Program-made: the position numbers and the translations under genes
The notes under the pieces: model-generated
What the model was told of the DNA's origin: nothing
The model's input: the letters and a program-made list of their open reading frames with translations, nothing else
The model's database searches: none
Shown here: one piece after another, positions 55,013-63,718 of the stretch
How the letters are laid out: each line of letters begins with the position of its first letter
Numbering within the stretch: position 1 is the stretch's first letter
NCBI GenBank assembly: GCA_030441535.1
Contig: JAUJFZ010000004.1
Location: 62,001 to 126,000 of the forward strand
DNA length: 64,000 nt
Direction of reading: 5' to 3'
From: Betaproteobacteria bacterium LSUCC0117
GTDB taxonomy: Bacteria; Pseudomonadota; Gammaproteobacteria; Burkholderiales; Burkholderiaceae_C

Positions 55013-55828
55013 TTATGTATGGGACGAGACGGCAGCCGCGAGTTCGTTGATTTCGGTCAACAAACCTTTGCTCTGATTGATTGAACTGAGGTGACCACAC
55101 GCCGCTAAAGTCGTGCACCGTGCGCCTTGCACCTGTGCAGCCATTGCTGCCATGAGGTCGGGTGGTGCTGCGCCGTCGCTGTCGCCGGCCACAAAGCGGG
55201 TGGGTACGGTGATTTGGCTGAGATGGGAGTCGAGCGTCGAACCCGTGATGGCTTGCACGCAGGCCGCAAACCCTTTTGGATCGGTGGCTTGGATCATGTC
55301 GGCAACGGTCGCCATCACCGACGGGTTAGCATCGCGAAAATCCTGTGGGAACCAACGTTCGATGGTGGGTTGAACCAGCGGGCCCATGCCTTGCGCACTG
55401 ATGATATCAACGCGTTGAGCCCAAGCCGCGCGGCCTGCGTCATCAACGCCCGACCGGCAATTACACGCGAGTACACCCGTCAGTCGTGTGGGGTGGGTCA
55501 AGGCTAGGGTGAGGGCTGTCATACCACCGAGCGATATACCCACCATGAGGGCCTTTTGAATCTGGAAGTGATCGAGCACCGCCACCGCGTCGTGAGCTAA
55601 ATCAGCCAGCGTGGCATGTTCATTCGGCGTCGCGCTTTCTCCATGGCCTCGGGTGTCGTAGCGCAACACGCGGAACGCTTTGAGCAGGTCCGGCATGACT
55701 GGGTCCCACAGTGCCCGCGTCGTTGCCAACGAATTAGAGAGCAGCAGCGCAGGGCGATTGACGTCGCCCTGATATTCCGCGGCAATTTGTGCACCGTCGG
55801 GGCGTTTTATACGTGCAGTTTGACTCAT
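55013..55828 (-). CDS. Alpha/beta hydrolase (3-oxoadipate enol-lactonase/RutD-like)
   Basis: A 271-residue hydrolase starting at the ATG after AAGGAAAA. The nucleophile elbow is MVGISLGGMTALTLAL, the acid region follows TRFVAGDSDGAAPPD and the histidine is in LAACGHLSSINQ. The nearest characterised layouts are PcaD (enol-lactonase) and related RutD/NicD amide or enamine hydrolases. It precedes the LLM monooxygenase and diverges from the dehydrogenase, so hydrolysis of a lactone or N-formyl product is likely. Confidence 0.9.
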   Translation of the reverse strand: MSQTARIKRPDGAQIAAEYQGDVNRPALLLSNSLATTRALWDPVMPDLLKAFRVLRYDTRGHGESATPNEHATLADLAHDAVAVLDHFQIQKALMVGISLGGMTALTLALTHPTRLTGVLACNCRSGVDDAGRAAWAQRVDIISAQGMGPLVQPTIERWFPQDFRDANPSVMATVADMIQATDPKGFAACVQAITGSTLDSHLSQITVPTRFVAGDSDGAAPPDLMAAMAAQVQGARCTTLAACGHLSSINQSKGLLTEINELAAAVSSHT

Positions 55829-55883
55829 GGTTTTCCTTATAGAAACGTCCGTGACAACCAACCGTCGCTATTGTATGATTTAT

Positions 55884-55901
55884 TTATCTATCGATCAATA
55901 A
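55884..55901. promoter_or_regulatory. Palindromic candidate operator between alpha/beta hydrolase and dehydrogenase genes
   Basis: TTATCTATCGATCAATAA is a palindrome at 14 of 18 positions with the core ATCGAT. It lies 12 bases before the dehydrogenase ATG and about 55 bases before the divergent hydrolase start. Its reverse complement matches the sequence at 42171-42187 (16 of 17). Overlap with the translation-initiation region and promoter makes it a likely repressor site. Confidence 0.55.
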
Positions 55902-55912
55902 CAGGGTAAACC

Positions 55913-56827
55913 ATGACTCGGATCGCAGTAAAGTCCCATCCCGCAGTGGCAGTCATCGGTCTTGGCATCATGGGTTCCGCCATGGCTGGCCACCTCGCGA
56001 AAGCGGGTGTGCGAGTCAATGGTGTTGATGTAGACATGACCGCGCGCAAGCGCATGGCGCGTTTGCTGGAGTCTGTTGAGGCCTCGGTCTCGAACGCTTT
56101 GGTGGGATGCAAAATCGCCATCACGTCACTGCCTAGTGTGGGTGCCTTGGATGCGGTGGTTGAACAAATCATCGCGATGGGTAAGCAGTGCCCCAAGGGC
56201 TTGGTGGTGATGGAAACGAGCACGCTGCCTTTGACAAATAAACTGCAAGCGCGAGATCAGTTAGCCGCCGTGGGCGTGACACTGCTTGACTGCCCGTTGT
56301 CGGGCACTGGCGCGCAGGCTAAAAAGAAGGACTTGGCCATTTATGCCAGTGGTGACAAGAAAGCCATCGGTCGTATTCGTGGGCTGTGCCAGCATTTTTC
56401 TCGCGTGGTTTACGACGTAGGCGTTTTCGGTAATGGCACGCAAATGAAGCTGGTTGCCAATTTATTGGTCGCACTGCACAACGTCTCCACTGCTGAGGCC
56501 CTGTTGTTCGGTCAGCGCCTGGGTCTGGATCAAATGCAAATGGTGAAAGTATTGTCAGATGGCGCGGGTGGCTCGCGCATGCTCTCCGTGCGGGGCCCAG
56601 TCATGGCGACACGCACATGGCAGGATGCTGCCATGAAGGTTGGGGTGTGGCAAAAGGACATGCGAATCATCGGAGATGCGCTGAAGGATGCAAAGGTCCC
56701 TGCACCGCTTTTTGCAGCGAGCGTTCCTATCTACCTGGCTGCTATGGCGCAGGGTCACGCGCTGCACGACACGGCTGCCGTTTACGCCGTATTGGCCCGC
56801 ATGGCGGGCGAGGACGTGCCCCAATGA
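55913..56827 (+). CDS. NAD(P)-dependent oxidoreductase of the 3-hydroxyisobutyrate dehydrogenase family
   Basis: This 304-residue enzyme has the Rossmann motif VAVIGLGIMGSAMAGHLAKA, the substrate site LDCPLSGTGAQA and the catalytic lysine segment NGTQMKLVANLLVALHN. It probably oxidises or reduces a hydroxy-acid or semialdehyde (malonic or tartronic semialdehyde-like). Its stop overlaps the flavin reductase start as ATGA. It shares its promoter region with the divergent hydrolase. Confidence 0.92.
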   Translation: MTRIAVKSHPAVAVIGLGIMGSAMAGHLAKAGVRVNGVDVDMTARKRMARLLESVEASVSNALVGCKIAITSLPSVGALDAVVEQIIAMGKQCPKGLVVMETSTLPLTNKLQARDQLAAVGVTLLDCPLSGTGAQAKKKDLAIYASGDKKAIGRIRGLCQHFSRVVYDVGVFGNGTQMKLVANLLVALHNVSTAEALLFGQRLGLDQMQMVKVLSDGAGGSRMLSVRGPVMATRTWQDAAMKVGVWQKDMRIIGDALKDAKVPAPLFAASVPIYLAAMAQGHALHDTAAVYAVLARMAGEDVPQ

Positions 56828-57321
56828 GCGCGCAACGCGCACTGCGTCAAACGCTTGGCAGTTATGCCACGGGTGTCACCGTTATTACGGCACGTCATCC
56901 CGAGGACGCACGCGATATCGGCCTGACGGTCAACAGCTTCAGCTCGGTCTCACTTTCACCGCCGCTGGTCGCTTGGTCTATCGGTCGTGACTCGCCGCAT
57001 TGGGAGGCATTTGCAGTAGGCGCCACGCACTTCATCCACGTGTTGTGTGCCGACCAAGCGGCTATCGCCACACGTTTTGCGACGCCAAACATTGACAAGT
57101 TTTTGGGTGTAGAGACCGAAGAGGATCGCGCCACCAACGTCAAGAAACTCACCCGTTGGGCCGCGTTGATGCAGTGTGAAACCCGCTCCCTTATTCCGGC
57201 GGGTGATCACTACATGGTGTTAGCAGAAGTCGTGACGCACGCGCACCAGGCTGCAGAGCCGCTGTTGTTCGTACGCGGTCAGTTTGCAGCGGTCACTGAT
57301 TTGACCAGCAGTGTAGGGTAG
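56824..57321 (+). CDS. Flavin reductase (HpaC/RutF-like)
   Basis: A 165-residue FMN/FAD-binding split-barrel protein that begins MSAQRALRQTLGSYATGVTV. It has LTVNSFSSVSLSPPLVAWSI, the HFIHVLCADQ segment and a C-terminal AEPLLFVRGQF. It supplies reduced flavin to a partner monooxygenase, most likely the nearby LLM enzyme. Its last 43 bases overlap the 3' end of the TetR gene on the other strand. Confidence 0.92.
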   Translation: MSAQRALRQTLGSYATGVTVITARHPEDARDIGLTVNSFSSVSLSPPLVAWSIGRDSPHWEAFAVGATHFIHVLCADQAAIATRFATPNIDKFLGVETEEDRATNVKKLTRWAALMQCETRSLIPAGDHYMVLAEVVTHAHQAAEPLLFVRGQFAAVTDLTSSVG

Positions 57322-57959
57322 GTCGCTTGCGCACCGCTGATGAACAGGTCAACCGCGTCGGACAGCCGGGTTGGCTCGGGTATGTCGGCGGCTGCATTCA
57401 GTATGTGCTTTCGGACCATGCCGTAAAACAGATTGGACTGCAGCATCCACGCCAACTCAATTTCTCGGGCGTGAATTTTCTTGGGCATTTTTTTAATTTG
57501 ATCAGCGCTCAGCAAGCTGTGGCGCAACTCGGCGCACACCGTTTTCAAAATCTTATCTTCGACAATACCCTTGACGTAACGCCCATTAAAGTCAAAGTTC
57601 GCAAGCGCAGCGAAGAAGTAAATACGCAGCCAACGTTCGTCATAGGTGCTTTCAACGTAGCTGCCATAAAACGCCATCAACCGAGCCTTGATGGGCATCG
57701 ATCGATCACGCAAATCGTTCAGCCAATTAGGGCTTTGTTGCTTCAAGAAAACGGCCTCAAGCACTTCTTCAATGAGCGCCGCCTTCGACGGAAAGTATCG
57801 ATAGAGCAAGGGCTGCGAAACGCCGATGCGACGCGTCAGTTCGCGCGTTTGCACCGCAAATCCCGCCTCTGCAAAGTAGTCAATGGCGGCATCCAGAATT
57901 TGTTGTCGGCGCGCCTCGGGAGACAGTCGTTTCGTAGCGGGATCGTTCAGGATATTCAC
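57279..57959 (-). CDS. TetR family transcriptional regulator
   Basis: This 226-residue regulator starts at GTG (57959). The N-terminal helix-turn-helix is within RRQQILDAAIDYFAEAGFAV followed by TRRIGVSQPLLYRYFPSKAA. The C-terminal ligand domain is divergent. Only 23 bases separate it from the divergent FAD monooxygenase, so promoter overlap and autoregulation are likely. It is the only TetR protein in the right-hand catabolic region and a candidate to bind the ATCGAT-centred motifs. Confidence 0.92.
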   Translation of the reverse strand: MNILNDPATKRLSPEARRQQILDAAIDYFAEAGFAVQTRELTRRIGVSQPLLYRYFPSKAALIEEVLEAVFLKQQSPNWLNDLRDRSMPIKARLMAFYGSYVESTYDERWLRIYFFAALANFDFNGRYVKGIVEDKILKTVCAELRHSLLSADQIKKMPKKIHAREIELAWMLQSNLFYGMVRKHILNAAADIPEPTRLSDAVDLFISGAQATYPTLLVKSVTAAN

Positions 57960-57982
57960 AGGAAATTATTGTTAAAAAATTT

Positions 57983-59200
57983 ATGACACAGCGCAAGGCC
58001 ATTATTGTCGGTGGTTCCATGGCTGGTTTGTTCGCAGCCAATATGCTATACCGCGCCGGTTGGGACGTCAGTGTATTTGAACGCTCGCCAGCGCCGTTGA
58101 GTGGCCGCGGTACAGGCATTGTGACGCATGCCGGTATGTTGGCCTTGTTGCGCAAAGCAGGTGTTGATACCAGCGGTGACTTGGGGGTGCCACTGACACG
58201 CCGGCTGTCGATAGGTAAGTCAGGTGAGGTGCGAGCGGAGACACGCTTTGAACAAATACTCATGGGGTGGTCTAAGCTTTATGCACTGCTGCAAGCGGCG
58301 CTGCCGCGAGACGTTTACCACCTCAATCGCTCGGTGTGTGCAGTCGATTGCGGAAGCGAGACGCAATCTCCATTAGTGACCTGTCAATCAGGCAGAACGG
58401 ATACTGCCGACGTGGTGATTGCCGCAGATGGGGTGCGTTCAGCCATACGTGAAATGCTCATGCCCGGTGAGTCTGCTGTAGCCGCACCCTACGTGGCTTG
58501 GCGTGGTATGGCGCGGATGGATGCCTTGAGTCGCGCCGCACAGCAGCAGCTGGGCCAAGCGTTTGTGGTGGTCACCGAGCCTGATGAGGAAATGGTGACA
58601 TACCCCGTGTTGGGTGACGACGGTGCGGTGTATATCAACTTCGTTTGGTATCGCCTTGTAACGACTGAAGAGCGGGTTGATTTGTTCAGTGATAGCGAGG
58701 GCAACCATTTTCCGCAGGGCATATCTCCCCGCGCGATAAAGCCTGAGCACGCGCTGCGTGCTCGCGCGGCAGCGACCGAACTTTTCCACGCACACATTGC
58801 AGAGGTCGTCGAGGCAACCCCTGAGTTGCTGCTTCAGGTCATCGTGGATCAAACCGCGAGTCGCATGACGCAAGGGCGCGTCGCCCTGATCGGTGATGCT
58901 GCCTTTGTCGCGCGTCCGCATGTCGGCCAAGGGGTCACTAAAGCGGGCGGCGACGCGTGGGCACTCACCACCTGTTTGTCAGATCCCTGCGCTTCTGTGG
59001 TCGACGCGCTGCAACGCTACAACGCTTTGCGATTGCCAGTGGGTGTCAGTGCGGTTGAGCGGGCCCGGGAGCTGGGCGCCGTCCTGATACCAGCCTGCGA
59101 CACGACGCCCACCATGTCGCGGTGGCGGGACCACTACTTGAACGCGACTGAATTGCTATCCGACACCGCAGTTGAGTTACCGGGTTTAGCGCACGTGTGA
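57983..59200 (+). CDS. FAD-dependent monooxygenase resembling 2,6-dihydroxypyridine 3-monooxygenase
   Basis: A 405-residue class-A flavoprotein with the dinucleotide fold AIIVGGSMAGLFAANMLYRA, the DG motif VVIAADGVRSAIREML and a GD motif GDAAFVARPHVGQGVTKAGG. The YVAWRGMARMD and INFVWYR stretches and the form of the GD motif are closest to the 2,6-dihydroxypyridine hydroxylase of nicotine-degrading Arthrobacter. It would hydroxylate a hydroxylated aromatic or pyridine ring with NAD(P)H. It precedes HyuA/HyuB. Confidence 0.88.
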   Translation: MTQRKAIIVGGSMAGLFAANMLYRAGWDVSVFERSPAPLSGRGTGIVTHAGMLALLRKAGVDTSGDLGVPLTRRLSIGKSGEVRAETRFEQILMGWSKLYALLQAALPRDVYHLNRSVCAVDCGSETQSPLVTCQSGRTDTADVVIAADGVRSAIREMLMPGESAVAAPYVAWRGMARMDALSRAAQQQLGQAFVVVTEPDEEMVTYPVLGDDGAVYINFVWYRLVTTEERVDLFSDSEGNHFPQGISPRAIKPEHALRARAAATELFHAHIAEVVEATPELLLQVIVDQTASRMTQGRVALIGDAAFVARPHVGQGVTKAGGDAWALTTCLSDPCASVVDALQRYNALRLPVGVSAVERARELGAVLIPACDTTPTMSRWRDHYLNATELLSDTAVELPGLAHV

Positions 59201-59252
59201 GACCCCAAACTCACAGTTCAAAAAAATCAATACAACGACCAAGGAGACAACA

Positions 59253-61367
59253 GTGAAAACCTTTCAAGTAGGCGTGGACATTGGCGGAACGTTTACCGAT
59301 TGCGTCGTCATCGGTAGCGATGGCGAGATGGTCTCGGCAAAGTCGCCATCCACGCCACCGAATTTTTCGCAGGGCATGATCAATGCCATGACGGTGGCCG
59401 CAGAGACTTTAGGGCTGACTTTCGAGACGTTTTGTCCCCGAATCACCGTGCTCACCCACGGCACCACGGTGGGCACGAATGCGCTGATTCAAAGGCGTGG
59501 TGCACGTGTTGGTTTGATCACCACCCGGGGTCATGAGGATGTCATTCACATCATGCGCGGCTCCAGGGGGATCACCTCCCGCGATTTAAACAAGGTCGTG
59601 CATTTTCCCGAGAGTCAGAAGCCTGACCCGATTATCCCCAAGCGCTACATCGCAGGTGTTTCAGAGCGCATGGACTGCAACGGTGCCATTGTGGTGCCGC
59701 TCAACGAGGCGGAAGTTACTGCAGCGATTGACGACCTGCTGAGTAAGGGGGTCGAGGCCATTGCTATTTGTTTGCTTTGGTCGTTTAAAGATCCGCAGCA
59801 CGAGCGCCGTATCGCAGACATGGTCAGACAACGGGCGCCCGACGTTTTTGTAACCTGCTCCCATGAAATCGCACCGAAGTGGGGTGAGTACGAACGCACC
59901 ACCGCGACGGCACTCAACGCCTACATTGGCCCAGTAACGTCGCGTTATTTGAGCCTGTTGGACAAGCAACTGCGAGAGGCTGGCTACCGTCAACCCTTGC
60001 AAATCACCCAATGCGGCGGCGGCTCGATCTCCGTGCAGCGCGCCATTGAGGCGCCGCTTCTCACGTTGGACTCTGGCCCTGTATCGGGTGTGACTGGCTC
60101 TCAGTTTTTAGGGCAACGCATTGATTGTCCGAACATCATCACCACCGACATGGGCGGGACGTCGTTTGATGTGGGCATCGTTCATGGGGGGACACCAGCG
60201 TATTCGTTCATCTCAAACGTGGCGCAGTACGAGTACTTCATTCCCAAAGTCGATATCCAAGCCATCGGCTCAGGGGGTGGGTCGATTGCACGGGTTGACC
60301 CCGTGACCAAAACCCTGCGCGTCGGTCCCGAGTCGGCGGGCGCCGACCCGGGGCCCGCCTGTTGGGGTAAGGGCAATACCGAGCCGACCGTGACTGATGC
60401 CGATGTGGTGATGGGCTACATCGATCCGGATAACTTTTTGGGTGGCCGCATCAAGCTCGATAAGGCGGCATCGGTCAGGGCCGTGCAAACCGTGGCTGAT
60501 GCGCTTGGCTTAGGCCTGATGGAAACAGCAGCCGGCATTGCCAAGATTGCTGAATTCAAAATGGCCGACATCATTCGTAAAACCACGGTGGAGAAGGGCT
60601 TTGATCCGCGTGACTTCACGCTCTTCGCTTTCGGTGGCGCTGGGCCTGTTCACGCCGGTGTGTTTGCGCGCGAGTTGGGCGTACAGCGCGTGCTTATACC
60701 GCTTAACCGCGTGGCATCGACATGGTGCGCCTTCGGCGCGGCAACTGCGGATATTTTGCACATCCATGAGCAGGTCGAAATCCAATCCTCGCCTTTTAAC
60801 CCCAGTGCGCTGAACGATATCTTCAAGTCTTTGGCGACCAAAGCACACGAAGCCATGAACGCCGATGGTATTTCCAAGTCCAAGCGGAGCTTGAGCTTGT
60901 CCGTCGACATGCGTCACCGTGGTCAGATTAACGAGGTCGAAGTGAACCTAACGGGCCTGCTCAACAAGCAAGGCAAGGTGACCGCTGCTAATTTAGGTGC
61001 CATCTTGGCGGCGTTTTATGAACGCTATGAAGCCATTTACGGCAAGGGGTCTTCTTATAGTGATGCGCGTTTGGAAATGGTGACCTTCCGGGTGCGCGCG
61101 CGCGCCGCCACCCAACCCCTGGCGCTAAAAAAGGCGACCCGGCTCCAAAAGCAAGCGCCGCCAAATGCGACCACTGGCAAACGGCCGGTGTATTGGGCAT
61201 CTTTTGGTAAAGCCGTGGCAACGCCCGTTATGGACGGTAGCAAGTTGCGTGCGGGCAATGTGGTGACCGGCCCCGCCATTATTGAAACCACAGAGACCAC
61301 CATCGTGGTGCACCCCGAGCAAGTGTTGCGGGTGGACGGTTGGGGTAACTTTGAACTGAATTTCTGA
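59253..61367 (+). CDS. Hydantoinase/oxoprolinase subunit A family protein
   Basis: This 704-residue ATP-dependent protein starts at GTG after AAGGAGACAACA. It has the ASKHA phosphate loop FQVGVDIGGTFTDCVVIG (residues 4-21), THGTTVGTNALIQRRGARVG, TLDSGPVSGVTGS and IITTDMGGTSFDVGI. Family members are ATP-hydrolysing hydantoinases/5-oxoprolinases and the large subunits of acetone or acetophenone carboxylases. It acts with the HyuB encoded ten bases downstream. Either ring hydrolysis of a cyclic amide or a carboxylation is possible. Confidence 0.93.
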   Translation: MKTFQVGVDIGGTFTDCVVIGSDGEMVSAKSPSTPPNFSQGMINAMTVAAETLGLTFETFCPRITVLTHGTTVGTNALIQRRGARVGLITTRGHEDVIHIMRGSRGITSRDLNKVVHFPESQKPDPIIPKRYIAGVSERMDCNGAIVVPLNEAEVTAAIDDLLSKGVEAIAICLLWSFKDPQHERRIADMVRQRAPDVFVTCSHEIAPKWGEYERTTATALNAYIGPVTSRYLSLLDKQLREAGYRQPLQITQCGGGSISVQRAIEAPLLTLDSGPVSGVTGSQFLGQRIDCPNIITTDMGGTSFDVGIVHGGTPAYSFISNVAQYEYFIPKVDIQAIGSGGGSIARVDPVTKTLRVGPESAGADPGPACWGKGNTEPTVTDADVVMGYIDPDNFLGGRIKLDKAASVRAVQTVADALGLGLMETAAGIAKIAEFKMADIIRKTTVEKGFDPRDFTLFAFGGAGPVHAGVFARELGVQRVLIPLNRVASTWCAFGAATADILHIHEQVEIQSSPFNPSALNDIFKSLATKAHEAMNADGISKSKRSLSLSVDMRHRGQINEVEVNLTGLLNKQGKVTAANLGAILAAFYERYEAIYGKGSSYSDARLEMVTFRVRARAATQPLALKKATRLQKQAPPNATTGKRPVYWASFGKAVATPVMDGSKLRAGNVVTGPAIIETTETTIVVHPEQVLRVDGWGNFELNF

Positions 61368-61377
61368 GGTGAACAAC

Positions 61378-63681
61378 ATGACTGAAACCATTGCAACCAT
61401 TCGTCTCGACGGTCGGCAAGGGGGCTATGTGCCACCCAAAACACTCACTATCGATGCGAAGTTGAAGCTGCATAAGGGCGCAAAACAAACGGTGGACCCC
61501 ATCACTTTTGAGGTCATTCGGCACAGCCTTTGGAACATCAATGAAGAGCATGGCGCAACGATCCAACGCTTATCGGGTTCGCCCGTCGCGATGTACGCCC
61601 TTGACTTGAATCCATCGATCCTTACAGAGGATGGCGAGTTCGTTTTCTTTGGGCCCTACATGCAATACATGTCGGGTGTGACCGATACCCAGGTCAAATG
61701 GATATTGGAGAATCGCTCCAAAAATCCTGGCATTCATGAGGGCGACATGTTTCTCGCCAATGACCCTTGGGTTGGAGCGGCGCACCAACAGGATGTGATG
61801 CTGATTTGTCCGGTCTTCCACGAGGACAAGTTGTTCTGTTGGGTCACTAACTGTCTGCATCAATATGACATCGGCGGTATCACTCCCTCCAGTTTCTGCC
61901 CATCAGCGGAGAGTGCCTTTGAAGAGGGGATTTTGATCCCGCCCGTGAAGATTGTTGAGAAAGGCGAAATCCGAAAAGATATCGAAGACTTGTACCTTCG
62001 GGCCTCTCGAAAACCCGATGCCGTCGCACTGGATTTTCGTGCCCAACTGGCGGGCAACCTGACGGCCAAAGAACGGATCGAGTCGCTGCTCAAGCGCTAC
62101 GGCGCTGATGTGGTGAAGGCCGTGATGCGGAAAATTCTGGACGACGGCGAGCACGCCTTTTTGAACAAAATGGCCAAGCTGCCCGATGGCACCTGGCGTG
62201 ATCGGACTTACGTTGAATGTTGCCGGCCGGGTGATCGCAATGTGCACCGGGTCCAAATCATATTGCACAAGCGTGGCAACACCCTCATTTTTGAGAACGA
62301 GGGTACCGCAGCCCAAGACGGTGGCATGAACGCCACTTACTCTGGCTGGCGGGGATCGATCATGGTGGCCCTCAACCAGTTGTTGTGTTGGGATCAATAC
62401 TTCGCCATTGGCGGCGCGCTGCGTCATGTGGAATTCAATCCGACACTCGGCACGATGAACTGCGCCACCTTCCCCGCCTCGGTCTCAACAGCGCCCGTGC
62501 AGGCCATGGAGATTTCGCTCTATCCGGCCTACAACGTACTGTCCAAGATGATCTACGGCGATCACAAAATGCGCGAGGACATCATGTGTATTGGCGGCAC
62601 CAGCCAATGGCCAGCAACGATCTTTAGAGGCACAGATCAATGGGGTGAAGCATTTGGCTATCTGTTGGTTGACCCCATCGGGGGGGCTATTGGCGCCTTC
62701 TCCGGGGGCGACGGTATTTCAACGGGCGGCCAGTCCCGCACCCCCATTTGTAAGCTCCCCAACATTGAACACACAGAGCAGACCTTTCCGCTTTTGTTCC
62801 TGTATCGCAAAGAAGTGGTCGATAGTGGTGGTGCCGGTCAGTACCGTGGCGGGATGTCGGCGGAGTCTTGTTTCATCCCGCATGGCACTACTCGGATCAC
62901 CCACGACACGCTCTCATCGGGTAACGCGATGCCCACCTCCAGCGGCATGATGGGCGGTTACCCAGGCTCGGTCAATGTGTTTAAGTTCACCAAAGACAGT
63001 GATATCCAGTCACGATTTGCGCGCAGTGAATTACCGTCTGATATTGCTGAGTTATCGGGCGAGGCAGTTACCCTTGGTTTACGCCAGCAAAACTTCACGC
63101 AAGAGAAGAATGATGTTTATAGCGTGATATGGACGGGCGCAGGGGGGTTTGGTGATCCTCTCGAACGAGACCCCGAGGCCGTGTGGCGTGATGTGATCGA
63201 GCACAAGGCGGTATCTCCTGAGGCTGCAAAAGCCATCTATGGCGTCGTCATCAAACGGGAAACTCTGGATACAAAAGCGACCGAGACGCTCCGACAAAAA
63301 ATGCGGCAAATCCGCAAGGCACAGCGTCATGCCAGTCAAAAAGGCTTTAAGCCTGGTGCTGTGTTGATCACAGCATTGGTTCGTACCGTCACTGCGAAAC
63401 TCGCGGTCAGAAAACCACCCAAAGGCGAACGGACCAAGCGTTGGTGCTGCGCCGGGTGCAGTACGGACTTTGGGCCCATATCGGCTAACTACAAACTGGG
63501 TTGTGCGCGTGTCGACGCGCCGATCGCAACGGCTAATCCCAACGTGGGGGATTGGAAGCGATACATTGATCAGAAACCCATCTTCAGGCAGTTCTTCTGC
63601 CCTGGGTGCGGCGACCTAATCGAAAACGAAATCGCCCGTTGGGACGACCCTTTGCTGTCAGATGTCGAGGTGAAGCTTTAG
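61378..63681 (+). CDS. Hydantoinase subunit B family protein with cysteine-rich C-terminal extension
   Basis: A 767-residue HyuB-type protein (ATG at 61378 after CTGAGG). Residues from about 40 on match HyuB (DPITFEVIRHSLWNINEEHG, DPWVGAAHQQDVML, SGGAGQYRGGMS). After about residue 640 it has a basic linker, then a compact segment with Cys690, Cys691 and Cys694 (WCCAGCSTDFG), Cys709, and Cys741/Cys744 (FFCPGCGDLIENEIA). This tail looks like the zinc-binding gamma subunit of acetone carboxylase fused to the HyuB core, which most hydantoinases lack. Confidence 0.92.
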   Translation: MTETIATIRLDGRQGGYVPPKTLTIDAKLKLHKGAKQTVDPITFEVIRHSLWNINEEHGATIQRLSGSPVAMYALDLNPSILTEDGEFVFFGPYMQYMSGVTDTQVKWILENRSKNPGIHEGDMFLANDPWVGAAHQQDVMLICPVFHEDKLFCWVTNCLHQYDIGGITPSSFCPSAESAFEEGILIPPVKIVEKGEIRKDIEDLYLRASRKPDAVALDFRAQLAGNLTAKERIESLLKRYGADVVKAVMRKILDDGEHAFLNKMAKLPDGTWRDRTYVECCRPGDRNVHRVQIILHKRGNTLIFENEGTAAQDGGMNATYSGWRGSIMVALNQLLCWDQYFAIGGALRHVEFNPTLGTMNCATFPASVSTAPVQAMEISLYPAYNVLSKMIYGDHKMREDIMCIGGTSQWPATIFRGTDQWGEAFGYLLVDPIGGAIGAFSGGDGISTGGQSRTPICKLPNIEHTEQTFPLLFLYRKEVVDSGGAGQYRGGMSAESCFIPHGTTRITHDTLSSGNAMPTSSGMMGGYPGSVNVFKFTKDSDIQSRFARSELPSDIAELSGEAVTLGLRQQNFTQEKNDVYSVIWTGAGGFGDPLERDPEAVWRDVIEHKAVSPEAAKAIYGVVIKRETLDTKATETLRQKMRQIRKAQRHASQKGFKPGAVLITALVRTVTAKLAVRKPPKGERTKRWCCAGCSTDFGPISANYKLGCARVDAPIATANPNVGDWKRYIDQKPIFRQFFCPGCGDLIENEIARWDDPLLSDVEVKL

Positions 63682-63686
63682 CGCGC

Positions 63687-63708
63687 GGCAGTCCCCTTGG
63701 GGGCTGCC
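63687..63708. terminator. Hairpin between convergent hyuB and coxG-like genes
   Basis: GGCAGTCCCC and GGGGGCTGCC form a ten-base stem (one G-U pair) with a very short loop in the 37-base convergent gap. No T tract follows on the plus strand. It may help end transcription from either side. Confidence 0.45.
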
Positions 63709-63718
63709 AGCGCTCAGA

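Noticed and set aside
57327..57986. 219-codon plus-strand open frame
   Set aside because: Antisense to the TetR gene, which has a clear helix-turn-helix; the plus-strand frame has no recognisable domain.
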